NCBI GenBank assembly: GCA_028065135.1
Contig: JAPTWR010000203.1
Coordinates: 1-14,907, forward strand
Source: Acidithiobacillus sp.
GTDB taxonomy: Bacteria; Pseudomonadota; Gammaproteobacteria; Acidithiobacillales; Acidithiobacillaceae
DNA length: 14,907 bases
Direction: 5' to 3'
A program made the position numbers and the translations under genes. Each line of letters opens with the position of its first letter. The stretch's first letter is position 1. Shown here piece after piece: positions 1-7,829 of this stretch. The notes beneath the pieces are model-generated. The model was given only the letters and a program-made list of their open reading frames with translations, was not told the origin of the DNA and ran no database searches.

Positions 1-2
1 CG

Positions 3-137
3 AACAGGGTCCTTTGGCAGGCACTCCACAAGGAATACCAGGCGCGCAAGGTCACATTGGAGTGGGTGCGCGGGCACAACGGACACCCGGAAAACGAACT
101 GGCGGACCGGCTGGCCAATCGGGGGTTGTGCCTATGA
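3..137 (+). CDS. rnhA: Ribonuclease HI, C-terminal part (5' end outside window)
   Basis: Ribonuclease HI cuts the RNA strand of RNA:DNA hybrids. Only the last 44 codons are present, read from position 3 to the TGA at 135-137. The translation contains WVRGHNGHPENELADRLANR, which matches the family's C-terminal signature: the mobile His loop (GHNGHPENE) followed by the last catalytic Asp in ADRLA. The first in-frame codon is already inside the domain, so the gene starts upstream of the window. Its stop overlaps the next start (ATGA), so the two are probably translationally coupled. On a plasmid or integrative element such a copy could remove R-loops or replication primers; that role is inference. 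The family call is secure for so short a fragment because the motif is so specific. Confidence 0.9.
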   Translation, partial: NRVLWQALHKEYQARKVTLEWVRGHNGHPENELADRLANRGLCL

Positions 138-418
138 GCGTGTTTGACCAGGAATCGCTCCGGAAATCCGGCAAGGTTTTTTGCGAAGATTGCAGGCACT
201 TTGAACCAGGGTCAAGGCATGGCGAACTGGGCTTTTGCGCGCTGACGAAAAATCGCCAGGTTCGCGTGGAGGAATCCGGCAAAACGGTACCGGATCGCCA
301 GGGGTTGCCTCCGGATACCAACCCGAATAACGGGTATGCGGCGTGTTTCCCGAAGGCGCCCAGGATTTGTGCTAAATATCAGACACATCTTAACGCAGGG
401 GAGGGCACGACTCGGTGA
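134..418 (+). CDS. Small cysteine-rich hypothetical protein (94 aa)
   Basis: I do not recognise this protein. I chose the ATG at 134 because it overlaps the RNase HI stop (ATGA) and begins where that domain ends; the frame is open further upstream but that part is RNase HI in another frame. Five cysteines stand out: CEDC at residues 17-20, C35, C71 and C79. The pattern F-C-x2-C-R-H-F followed by GxCAL resembles small zinc- or metal-binding proteins common on phages and mobile elements. There is no signal peptide or membrane segment, so it is probably cytoplasmic. Its TGA (416-418) overlaps the GTG of the exonuclease, placing it inside a coupled operon. Zinc binding is inferred from cysteine spacing only. 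Confidence 0.7.
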   Translation: MSVFDQESLRKSGKVFCEDCRHFEPGSRHGELGFCALTKNRQVRVEESGKTVPDRQGLPPDTNPNNGYAACFPKAPRICAKYQTHLNAGEGTTR

Positions 419-1026
419 ATCACATCATGATCGACATCGAAACGCTCTCGCGCAAACTGGGCGCGGTGGTCTTGAGTATTGGCGCGGTCGCCTTTGACCC
501 GGATTCCAATCGTTTGGGCGAGACCTTCAGTATCCGCCTGCCGGCCCAGGAGCAGATCGACAAAGGTGGCTTCGTCGAAATGGAAACCGTCCTTTGGTGG
601 ATGGAGCAGTCCCTGGAGGCCCGAAACGCCGCTTTCCAGGGGCCTTGCGCGAATACGGTGGCGCACGGCCTGGGGAAGTTTTCCCGATTTCTGCAGCGCG
701 TCCCCGTAGATCGATTGCGATTATGGTCCAACGGCCCGTCTTTCGACTCGGCGCAACTGCAGTTGCTCTTTGACCGCTTTGGCGTTCCCTGGCCGGTCAA
801 ATACAATGCCGACCGGGATTGCCGGACGATTTTTGAATTGGCCTATCCCGGCGAACGGGTGCCCGTGCCGGATGACGGGGCTGTCCAGCATGACGCGCTG
901 GCGGACGCGATCTGGCAGGCGAAAGCGGTCCAGACGTGTATGCGAAAATTGCGATGCAACCCCTTGGGTGGATACGAAAACCCAAACGCTGTCCTGCGTA
1001 CTGCAACAAACTCAACCCATGTCTAA
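415..1026 (+). CDS. DEDDh 3'-5' exonuclease (Rv2179c/DexA-like)
   Basis: This is a predicted 3'-5' exonuclease of the DnaQ-like superfamily, 203 aa. The metal-binding residues are visible: D7-I-E9 in the opening HIMIDIETL motif, D111 in WSNGPSFD, and H159 with D164 in QHDALADAIWQA, the DEDDh arrangement. Length and layout fit the family of phage T4 DexA and mycobacterial Rv2179c (PF16473), which trim single-stranded DNA or RNA. The GTG start at 415 is preferred because a GGGGAGGG stretch lies about nine bases upstream and the codon overlaps the previous stop. The ATG at 427 would also keep the catalytic motif but is about 21 bases from that site. The stop overlaps the next gene's ATG at 1019. 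Whether it acts on DNA or RNA cannot be told from sequence. Confidence 0.88.
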   Translation: MNHIMIDIETLSRKLGAVVLSIGAVAFDPDSNRLGETFSIRLPAQEQIDKGGFVEMETVLWWMEQSLEARNAAFQGPCANTVAHGLGKFSRFLQRVPVDRLRLWSNGPSFDSAQLQLLFDRFGVPWPVKYNADRDCRTIFELAYPGERVPVPDDGAVQHDALADAIWQAKAVQTCMRKLRCNPLGGYENPNAVLRTATNSTHV

Positions 1027-3400
1027 ACATCTTTCTGAGGTGCGTACCGAAGACACCATTCTGGATTTGTTGCGCATCCAGGGGTGGTGTACGGATAAAG
1101 TGCCGAAGGGATCGCTCGTTCGGCAGAACGAATACAAAAACTTCCCCGCCCTGGCGAAAATGTTCAAGGGCAAAAGCAAAAAAAGCAAAACGGGTTCGGG
1201 TGACGCCTATCCTGATTTTCTGCTCATCAATCCTGTGTCACATATTCCGCTTTTGGTGATAGAGGCCAAGGCGAAGCTGGAGGATATTGATAAAGCGCTG
1301 GAAGAAGCCATCTGGTATGCGTCGGCATGTCACCCGGCTGGTCACACCATGATTGCCGTCGGCGTTGCCGGTCAGGAGCATTCCACCATAGGCGTCAAAG
1401 TGGCCAAACGGGTGGATGGCGCATGGAAGGATATCGTTTACAACGGGCACCGAATTTCCTGGATTCCCACGCCACAGGACGTCGACAATCTCATCGCCAT
1501 GGCCGACCTGCTCGATCTGTTGCCTGTCGTGCCGAGCCCTGTGGTTTTGGCGGAAAAGGCTGACCTGATCAACCGGATCTTGCGTGAAGCCGCCATCAAG
1601 GATGAATACCGTCCCGCCTTTGTTGGGGCCATGATGCTGGCGCTTTGGCAGAGCAAAGGCAATATCCGCAAAGATCCCGACTTCATCCTGGGGGACATCA
1701 ATCATGCCTGTCAGAAAGCCTTTGGTACCACAGGCAAAGCAGAACTTGGAAGAATACTGCGGCTACCCGAAGCCAACCAGAAACTCGCCGCCACGGCATG
1801 GGAAATTCTGGCGACGCTGGAAAAGCTCAATGTCGTGACCGCGGTGTTCGATCATGACTATCTGGGGCAATTGTACGAGACGTTTTTCCGGTACACGGGC
1901 GGCAACACCATTGGCCAATATTTCACGCCGCGCCAAGTAACGCGGTTCATGGTCGACTTGTGTGAAGTGAGTAAGGATGACCGGGTTATCGATCCCGCTT
2001 GCGGCACCGGGGGATTCCTGGTGGCGGTCATCCAGCGCGCGTTTGACGTGGAACAGGCGAAATATGAGGACGTGGTTGAGATGGTTCGGCACCACCTCAT
2101 GGGTTACGATTCTGAGCCATTGACCGCCGCTCTGTGTGTGGCCAACATGATTTTGCGCGGAGATGGAAAATCGGGGATCGTCAATGAGGATGTGTTTCAT
2201 GCTTCCGCTTTTCCCGCGAATCAGTGCGATGTGGCCTTGATGAACCCGCCGTTTCCACACAAGGCGACTGACGTGCCTCCCGAGCGGTTCGTGGAAAAGG
2301 CGCTCGAAGCGCTTCATACGCGAGGCAAATTGGCGGTCGTTCTCCCAACGAGCATGGTGGTGAAGAAAAGCTATTCGGGATGGCGCAGATCGCTTCTTGG
2401 CGAGCATACGTTGCGAGCGGTCATAGAACTGCCGCACGAGACGTTCCAGCCCTTTGCGAGCGCGACGACCTGCGTCCTGCTGATCGAAAAGGGCATCCCC
2501 CATAATAGATTGGCCGCAACCAGCTTCGTTCGGGTTCAATATGATGGACTCATTCTGAAAAAGGGTGCCCGCGTCCCCCGTCGCGACAAAAAAAACCAGT
2601 TGGAAATCGCCGTTGACGCGGTGATCAACAAATCGGTGATTCCGGGGTTTTCCGGCAAAGCGTCTGTGACGGACCAGGCGGAATGGTTCCCCGGCGCGTA
2701 TATTCCGTCCGGGGGTGTGGAGGAAAGCGACCTCCGGGAATCTGTCGATGATTTGATGCGTCGACACGCATCCTTTTACACGCGCTATGCGCTGGAGATT
2801 GCCCAACAGCGGGCGTTGGTGGAAGCGGGTGAATTGGCGCCGCGTGACTATCGCGGACTACTCAGTAAAAAACGCCTGAAAAATGCCGCGGCGATTCCCG
2901 CATATTCTGGCACCATCGGAGAATGCTTCGATATCTTTTACGGGCAGAAGGCATTGCATAGCCGTGATGGAATCCCTCCCGGAGAAAGCCTGATCATTTC
3001 ACCAACCGAACAGTACAACGGCACTTATGGTTGGCTGTCGTTCAAAACGCTCATTCAACCGCCGTTCGTCACGGTCGCGCAGACGGGCAGCATCGGAGAG
3101 GCTTTTGTCCAGACGGAACCCTGTGGAGTGAATGATGACTGTCTGATTCTGTTGCCCAAAAAAGGGAAGCGTCTTTCCGTCGCGATGTTGTTCATCGCCG
3201 CCGCCGTCATTCGGCTTGAAAAGTGGCGATTCTCCTATGGGCGCAAACTCACGCCGTCACGCATCGCCGAGTATCGTTTTGACGTTTCCGGCCATCTTGA
3301 AGCATGGGCTATCGAACGTAGCGGGCAATGGATGGCGATCACTGAACAGGTTCTTTCGGCTTATCAGGGCGACACTGAAATTGATGAGGAGATCATCTGA
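1019..3400 (+). CDS. Single-chain restriction-modification-like enzyme: PD-(D/E)xK nuclease + N6-adenine methylase + recognition domain
   Basis: A 793-aa protein starting at ATG 1019, which overlaps the exonuclease stop; the frame is open upstream but only as a shadow of the exonuclease. Residues about 1-150 resemble the type I HsdR N-terminal nuclease domain, with D66 in YPDFLL and E82-A-K84 in VIEAKAK, the PD-(D/E)xK core. Residues about 280-490 are an N6-adenine methylase of the HsdM type: GQYFTP (299-304), motif I DPACGTGG (325-332) and motif IV NPPF (409-412). Residues about 630-755 resemble one HsdS/BcgI-like target-recognition region (VTVAQTGSIGEA, then EKWRFSYGRKLTPSR). The order nuclease-methylase-recognition fits type IIG or BcgI-like enzymes, although 793 aa is short for that group. 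No separate HsdS or HsdR gene is nearby. Expected activity is modification, and perhaps cutting, of DNA; which dominates is unknown. Confidence 0.85.
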   Translation: MSKHLSEVRTEDTILDLLRIQGWCTDKVPKGSLVRQNEYKNFPALAKMFKGKSKKSKTGSGDAYPDFLLINPVSHIPLLVIEAKAKLEDIDKALEEAIWYASACHPAGHTMIAVGVAGQEHSTIGVKVAKRVDGAWKDIVYNGHRISWIPTPQDVDNLIAMADLLDLLPVVPSPVVLAEKADLINRILREAAIKDEYRPAFVGAMMLALWQSKGNIRKDPDFILGDINHACQKAFGTTGKAELGRILRLPEANQKLAATAWEILATLEKLNVVTAVFDHDYLGQLYETFFRYTGGNTIGQYFTPRQVTRFMVDLCEVSKDDRVIDPACGTGGFLVAVIQRAFDVEQAKYEDVVEMVRHHLMGYDSEPLTAALCVANMILRGDGKSGIVNEDVFHASAFPANQCDVALMNPPFPHKATDVPPERFVEKALEALHTRGKLAVVLPTSMVVKKSYSGWRRSLLGEHTLRAVIELPHETFQPFASATTCVLLIEKGIPHNRLAATSFVRVQYDGLILKKGARVPRRDKKNQLEIAVDAVINKSVIPGFSGKASVTDQAEWFPGAYIPSGGVEESDLRESVDDLMRRHASFYTRYALEIAQQRALVEAGELAPRDYRGLLSKKRLKNAAAIPAYSGTIGECFDIFYGQKALHSRDGIPPGESLIISPTEQYNGTYGWLSFKTLIQPPFVTVAQTGSIGEAFVQTEPCGVNDDCLILLPKKGKRLSVAMLFIAAAVIRLEKWRFSYGRKLTPSRIAEYRFDVSGHLEAWAIERSGQWMAITEQVLSAYQGDTEIDEEII

Positions 3401-4230
3401 GACACGCCACCCTCAATGTCAAAGTCGATGATTGCCGCCATGCAGTTTATGTCGCTCGCCCGTCACCCTTGGGCAATCCTTATGCAATCGGCCCGGACGG
3501 AGATCGCCAGACAGTCATTGACCGGTACCGTGATTGGCTTGCCGCCCGCATTGCCGAACGTGACCCCGTGGTTTGTACGGCGCTTCTGGGTATTCGGCCT
3601 GGACAACCGCTTTCCTGCCACTGTGCGCCGGCACCCTGCCATGCTGCAGCCATCGCGGAAGTGCTGAATGGCGGTGTACAGGACCGGCTGCGTTATCACG
3701 GCCAGCCATCTTTGCGCTACGCCGGCGTCGGCTCCCGGAGTACGCCAGACCATGTGCTGCAGGTGATACGGAAGGTGGCGCACCGGCTGTCGGAACTTGG
3801 GTACACGCTGCTTTCAGGCGGTGCGGCCGGGGCGGATTCGGCCTTCGAGGAGGGCTGCTTTGGAAAAAAGGAAATCTATCTGCCCTGGCCGGGATTCCGG
3901 CAACTGAAAGGAAGACATTACGTGACGCTGCCCATCGCCGAGGCGTTTCGTGTTGCAGAAGCCGTGCATCCCGCATGGAAGCGGTTGAACGATACCGCAC
4001 AGGCACTCATGGCACGCAACTCACATCAGGTGTTGGGCGCGGATTTGCGATCACCCGTGGACTTCGTGGTGTGCTGGACGCCGGATGGGTGCGAATCGGA
4101 AGCCGCGCGGTCACGGGCGACGGGAGGCACCGGGCAGGCTATCGCGCTGGCGGATCGGTGGGGGATTCCGGTGGTAAATCTGGCGAGGGGGAAGGCGGTG
4201 CTGGAACGGTTGGCGAGTTTGGTGGCGTGA
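3397..4230 (+). CDS. DUF4326-SLOG fusion protein, probable CTG start
   Basis: A 277-aa two-domain protein. Residues about 5-92 match the DUF4326 pattern: a VYVARPSPLGNPYAIG stretch, GDRQTVIDRYRDWL, and the Cys/His cluster C74-H-C76 and C81-H. Residues about 107-265 are a SLOG/DprA-like Rossmann domain: YAGVGSRSTP (108-117), LSGGAAGADSAFE (139-151) and TGGTGQAIALA. SLOG domains bind nucleotides or nucleotide-derived ligands; the ligand here is unknown. The first common start codon, TTG at 3469 (residue 25), would remove the conserved start of DUF4326. In frame upstream, the only plausible start is CTG 3397: it overlaps the methylase stop (CTGA) and has AGGAG at 3387-3391, five bases away. The true start could also be an ATG mutated to CTG. 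It ends in TGATG overlap with the next gene. Confidence 0.8.
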   Translation: MRHATLNVKVDDCRHAVYVARPSPLGNPYAIGPDGDRQTVIDRYRDWLAARIAERDPVVCTALLGIRPGQPLSCHCAPAPCHAAAIAEVLNGGVQDRLRYHGQPSLRYAGVGSRSTPDHVLQVIRKVAHRLSELGYTLLSGGAAGADSAFEEGCFGKKEIYLPWPGFRQLKGRHYVTLPIAEAFRVAEAVHPAWKRLNDTAQALMARNSHQVLGADLRSPVDFVVCWTPDGCESEAARSRATGGTGQAIALADRWGIPVVNLARGKAVLERLASLVA

Positions 4231-4469
4231 TGAATAACACTAACAGGCCATTAATGCCCATTTTGTTCGCGCTTGCTGCTGCAATATATTTCGGCTTCAC
4301 GATCATGCATGGGTGGATCTCCGGCAAAATACAGGTTCTCCTTTTTCGGATGGCTTACGGTCCGGCTTCATATGCCGAGCATCCTTTGTGGTACATCTTT
4401 GGCATGGGTGAGTGGTGCTTTCTTCTTGCCCTTTCTGTTTTAGGTGTATGGCGGCTTTTGAGGAAATGA
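4230..4469 (+). CDS. Small membrane protein (79 aa), unknown function
   Basis: The gene is not recognised. ATG 4230 overlaps the previous stop (TGATG), which decides the start and makes translational coupling likely. The 79-aa product has two hydrophobic stretches, about residues 9-27 (PILFALAAAIYFGFTIM) and about 60-76 (EWCFLLALSVLGVWRLL), so it is probably a two-helix inner-membrane protein ending in a basic RLLRK tail. The loop between them contains aromatic residues and the short basic segment GKIQVLLFR. Nothing suggests an enzyme. Position at the end of the coupled block could make it an accessory of that block, but that is inference only. Confidence 0.65.
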   Translation: MNNTNRPLMPILFALAAAIYFGFTIMHGWISGKIQVLLFRMAYGPASYAEHPLWYIFGMGEWCFLLALSVLGVWRLLRK

Positions 4470-4580
4470 TCGTCGATGATGAGTTTGGCGCTGACAACAC
4501 GAAAATCCGACCAATTATTCGGTGGCCGACGGGCGTAGTGTACAATTCCTGTCTGAGGTACAAACAACGAGGGCCACTAT
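4470..4580 (+). promoter_or_regulatory. Intergenic region with TGTACAATT element, possible promoter for the 663-aa gene
   Basis: This 111-base gap separates two gene blocks. It holds TGTACAATT at 4539-4547; TACAAT (4541-4546) would serve as a reasonable -10 box, but the sequence 17 bases upstream (TTCGGT) is a poor -35. A second GTACAA lies at 4558-4563. The same TGTACAA core recurs upstream of two other genes in the window (10071 and 11512), so it may instead be a shared operator. No open frame with coding features was seen here. Confidence 0.35.
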
Positions 4581-6572
4581 ATGCTCACTTCACCAACCGG
4601 TCGCGCCGGCACGGTCCATAGAGAAAAAACGGAATGCATTCATTTAGGTGACTGGTTCATTTGCGAAACACAAAAGAATGGGCGTCTCCTGGTTTGCGTT
4701 ACGGAAATCGGCAGCAATTATGTGCATCTGTATGGGCTTTCGCTGGACGTTGAAGGCCACGGCGGCCACTTCTCCTGGCGGCAGCACAGAAACGAGCTCC
4801 ACGAACTGCTTCCGGTACAGAACTGGCAGGAGCTTATCGCCGGCCGGGTAACCCGGTATCAGGAAAAGTCCGCCGAAATCATGCAGCAGGTGCAGGACAT
4901 TACCCGCCGCCTGGGCGTACGTCCTCAAAACACCATGATCGGGGAGACAGAAGGCGCCGATACGTCTGGCGGCACCGCATTGGCCGTCTTGTCCGCCGAA
5001 GACGATATCTCGAAATATGCCTTGGACCTGAAAGCCGCAAAGGAAGACAACCTGCCCACCCTGTTCAAGCGAATGAAATTCGTGCAAGAGCGCATGGCTG
5101 ACTGGATGCAAATGCCATTGATTCCATTGCGTGGACAGATGAGCACGCTCGAATCCGTTATGGAACCACTAAAAGAACGGGTTTTCCAGGTGGGGCTCTA
5201 CGCGGGACTCACCGAGCAGGCGGAGCAGATTGCGGAAGGTGTGCCCGCCGCATATCACGACAAGTTACATGTTTTTCAGCTTCGCCGATATATGGACGAA
5301 GAATGCCTGCTGGATTATAACGCTGGAGGCATCGATATTCATGGCATCCATGCCTTTGACGCCTGGTTGGCGAAACCGGAGAACCGAGACCGCATTCTTC
5401 CGCTCCCGCGGTGTATGGTGGCCATGCGCGTCCGGCGCGTGGTCAAGGATCGCGATTGGGAGGGCAGCCTGCGCCAGTTGGGGATCAATATCGAGTTAGA
5501 GCAGATGGACAAACTCACCTTCCTTTTCGTTCGCAACGGCGAAAACCTATACCGGATCAACACGGAAATTGACTTCCCCGAGTGGATTTTTCCGAACTCC
5601 GGCGATTTCATGGGCGGTGAACCCCTCATGTTCAGAACGTTTGCTGACCGTGTAGACGATTTCATCACGGTTCGTGCTTATGAATCGATGATGGCGGAGA
5701 ACGCCGCATTCGAGGCGAATAAGCAAGCATGGGAAGCGGAAAATCCAATATCGGAGTGGGCAGCAACCCACCCTGAAGAAACAGATGGCGAAAGCCAAGG
5801 CAGAGTGCAATGGTTATGGGAAAACGCGAATCCATACTGCTGGCACTCCAAGCCGCATTCTGACCTGCATCGCTATGAACCGCTGACGCCGGATTCGATC
5901 CATTACGACGATGCCATGCGAAAGATCAACGACCAGCAAAAAGAGTTTAACCGTATCGCGCTGGTCATTCAGGGTCTGCTGGATCGCTCCACCGCACTGC
6001 ACCCGCATCCCCCCGTCAATCTGGCCACCCAGGAGGGCTTTGAGCAAATGATTGTGCTGGTGCGTGACGGCTCCATGGTGCTGACCCACGGGGAAAAACC
6101 GGATTTCGAGGCGTACCGCCGCAGACTCAACGCGCTGATCACCCCGGATTCCGTTTTCGTCGGCCAGGATACGGCCTGGGCACTGGCGGAAGGCGAGAAG
6201 GAGACTCGGAGGATGGACACCAACTGGCGAAATCCCCCTCGTGGAGACTGGCGGCCCAAGTTTCATCGGCCCTACGGAAATCCCGGCCCCGGCTTGGTGT
6301 CGCGGGCTAGGCAAGTGACGTTCAAGAAAGGAGTGGCTACTAAGGCGACTTTCGCATGGGAGCGGGAGCGCGCCTACAATCATTACAGTGACGATCGCTC
6401 TCCGGTCCCGGTCAAACTAACGGTCCCTGTTGGCGATCTGCTGAACGTGTCCGCCTACCAAAAAGGGGATTTCAAAATCTTCTTCACCGATCCGCGAACA
6501 AGAGCGGAATATCTGCGATGGGCACCGCTGCTGCTGACGGCTGAAAAATGGTGGCAAGAACATTCAGGCTAA
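4581..6572 (+). CDS. Large hypothetical protein, 663 aa, no recognised domain
   Basis: I do not recognise this family. The start ATG 4581 follows a GAGGG stretch by eight bases. What can be seen: an N-terminal beta-rich segment (residues about 20-55, DWFICETQKNGRLLVCV), a helical charged region about 80-220 likely to contain coiled coil (QEKSAEIMQQVQDITRRLG; LKERVFQ), a distinctive block at 250-290 (IDIHGIHAFDAWLAKPENRD then LPRCMVAMRVRR), a central region about 310-370 with alternating hydrophobic residues, and a Trp/Pro-rich basic segment about 545-570 (NWRNPPRGDWRPKFHRPYG). There is no signal peptide, no membrane helix, no Walker A/B, and no evident nuclease or methylase motif. It is probably a cytoplasmic structural or scaffold-like protein of the element. 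A function cannot be given. Confidence 0.75.
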   Translation: MLTSPTGRAGTVHREKTECIHLGDWFICETQKNGRLLVCVTEIGSNYVHLYGLSLDVEGHGGHFSWRQHRNELHELLPVQNWQELIAGRVTRYQEKSAEIMQQVQDITRRLGVRPQNTMIGETEGADTSGGTALAVLSAEDDISKYALDLKAAKEDNLPTLFKRMKFVQERMADWMQMPLIPLRGQMSTLESVMEPLKERVFQVGLYAGLTEQAEQIAEGVPAAYHDKLHVFQLRRYMDEECLLDYNAGGIDIHGIHAFDAWLAKPENRDRILPLPRCMVAMRVRRVVKDRDWEGSLRQLGINIELEQMDKLTFLFVRNGENLYRINTEIDFPEWIFPNSGDFMGGEPLMFRTFADRVDDFITVRAYESMMAENAAFEANKQAWEAENPISEWAATHPEETDGESQGRVQWLWENANPYCWHSKPHSDLHRYEPLTPDSIHYDDAMRKINDQQKEFNRIALVIQGLLDRSTALHPHPPVNLATQEGFEQMIVLVRDGSMVLTHGEKPDFEAYRRRLNALITPDSVFVGQDTAWALAEGEKETRRMDTNWRNPPRGDWRPKFHRPYGNPGPGLVSRARQVTFKKGVATKATFAWERERAYNHYSDDRSPVPVKLTVPVGDLLNVSAYQKGDFKIFFTDPRTRAEYLRWAPLLLTAEKWWQEHSG

Positions 6573-6665
6573 TCGTTATCGGCAACCTTTGCCTTCTTCT
6601 GGATGCCTTACCAGATCATCCCATCTGTTACCATGCCCGTTTAGTCCCATTGGAATAGGAAGCAA

Positions 6666-7394
6666 ATGCTGATTCATGCACTTACCGATATGGGCTTCTA
6701 CCCATCCCCACAATGGCAGACTCCGCCAGCGTTTCACGCGGCCTTGGACTCGACGCCTGCAGCGTTCAGGAAAGGGGCGATTCTGCAATTCGAGGACGCC
6801 GATCACCTACCGGTCGGCGATGTGTCGCCTAATGCTTTGCGGCAGGCGGTAGCGGAGGCGCTCAAGGAGAATTTCCGCAATCCCTGGCCGTACACCTGGG
6901 TTCAGGTTTCCAAGGAGCCACCCGAAACCGTCACGGTGTGGGCCACCGCATCTGCAGGAAAAATGATAGCCATCCTGCATGCGCGAGCGAACACGGGCGT
7001 GCTCGATTCCACGCCGGACGGCTCCTGGCCGGTGTACGAACGTCTCCCGATCACCACGATGCAGGGTGCTTTCCCAGTTCCGCTGACACCATATCAGCAG
7101 CGGCTTTATCAGGCGATGAAGAGCGCCGGTTATGCGGTAACGAGCGCAGATGTTGATAGATGGCACGGTGCGCTGGTCCAATGGCGGTCTTACAACGATC
7201 CCGGCATTAAGTGGGTCAGTTACTTCGACCAGGGGCGCGCCTTGCATTATTTCCCGCGTGCCGGTTACGGATGGCCGCAGAGTGCGGGATGTGTCGAAAT
7301 GCCGGATAAAGCCGCGCATCAGGTTTTTCGTGCGATTCATTACGGCACCGTGGTTACGGTTGCCACCCCAGGCCATGTAGCCCAGGCCAGTTAG
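6666..7394 (+). CDS. L,D-transpeptidase (YkuD-like) domain protein without a signal peptide
   Basis: A 242-aa protein. Its second half follows the actinobacterial-style L,D-transpeptidase pattern: PYTWVQVSKEPPETVTVW (75-92), NTGVLDSTPDGSWPVY (109-124), TTMQG (130-134), then DPGIKWVSYFDQGRALHYF (178-196) and PQSAGCVEMP (204-213) with catalytic C209 and H194 upstream. SAGCVE replaces the usual SHGCVR; related families have SLGCVE, so this may still be active. These enzymes crosslink peptidoglycan outside the membrane, yet the N-terminus (MLIHALTDMGFYPSPQWQTP) has no signal peptide or anchor. Between TTMQG and DPGIKW is a longer insert (about 136-177). The start ATG 6666 has AGGAAG four bases upstream. 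It could be exported by another route, released by lysis, or act intracellularly; on a mobile element, cell-wall remodelling for transfer is one possibility. Confidence 0.78.
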   Translation: MLIHALTDMGFYPSPQWQTPPAFHAALDSTPAAFRKGAILQFEDADHLPVGDVSPNALRQAVAEALKENFRNPWPYTWVQVSKEPPETVTVWATASAGKMIAILHARANTGVLDSTPDGSWPVYERLPITTMQGAFPVPLTPYQQRLYQAMKSAGYAVTSADVDRWHGALVQWRSYNDPGIKWVSYFDQGRALHYFPRAGYGWPQSAGCVEMPDKAAHQVFRAIHYGTVVTVATPGHVAQAS

Positions 7395-7422
7395 AACCGT
7401 GTTTCAGGAGGTTTTTTAGAAA

Positions 7423-7800
7423 ATGGATATCCACACCATCGACCAGCAGTACGACCAATTACAGGCGAGTTCCACACAGGTTTCCGCGGATATGCAGGTC
7501 ATCGCCGATCGGCTCAAAACCATCGCCGCGAAAGGAAATCGTGACGCGGTGGACTTGCTGCAGGACCTCAAGAAACTCGCCTCAAGCATCCAGTCCGAGC
7601 AGCAGCAAATGTTCTCCCTGTTGCAGGCGATACACGACGCCGCGCGGAACGAGCACCAGGAGCGATGCGCGAGCCACGGCGCAGATCGTCCACAGGCCAG
7701 CGGATTCTATCACCATATGCGCGGTTCCGGTTTTGCCGGTGCGATTGAGCGCGGCATTGGATTCGGCATTGGCGATGAGTTGATTCGTCGGATATTGTAG
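7423..7800 (+). CDS. Small coiled-coil hypothetical protein (125 aa)
   Basis: The gene is not recognised. A strong AGGAGG lies about 11 bases before ATG 7423. Residues about 5-75 are polar and helical with heptad-like hydrophobic spacing (VIADRLKTIAAKG, VDLLQDLKKLASSIQSEQQQMFSLLQAI), so a coiled coil is likely. The C-terminal third is His- and Gly-rich, ending FAGAIERGIGFGIGDELIRRIL, which looks like a short amphipathic or membrane-associating helix. There is no signal peptide or catalytic motif. It sits 28 bases after the transpeptidase-like gene and 29 before the next gene, suggesting co-transcription. It may be an adaptor or scaffold, without further support. Confidence 0.68.
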   Translation: MDIHTIDQQYDQLQASSTQVSADMQVIADRLKTIAAKGNRDAVDLLQDLKKLASSIQSEQQQMFSLLQAIHDAARNEHQERCASHGADRPQASGFYHHMRGSGFAGAIERGIGFGIGDELIRRIL

Positions 7801-7829
7801 AAACAACAAAAGCTTGAGGGACGCGACTG

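Noticed and set aside
1763..2806. 347-codon open frame on the minus strand
   Set aside because: It lies wholly opposite the methylase domain, has no ribosome binding site or recognisable motif, and its composition is that of a reverse-strand shadow.
3573..4229. Open frame overlapping the DUF4326-SLOG gene in another phase
   Set aside because: The part before 4230 is a shadow; only the portion from ATG 4230 has membrane-protein features and a coupled start.
6581..6597. GGCAA-CCT-TTGCC followed by TTCTTC as a terminator after the 663-aa gene
   Set aside because: The stem is only five pairs and the T-run is broken; too weak to call.
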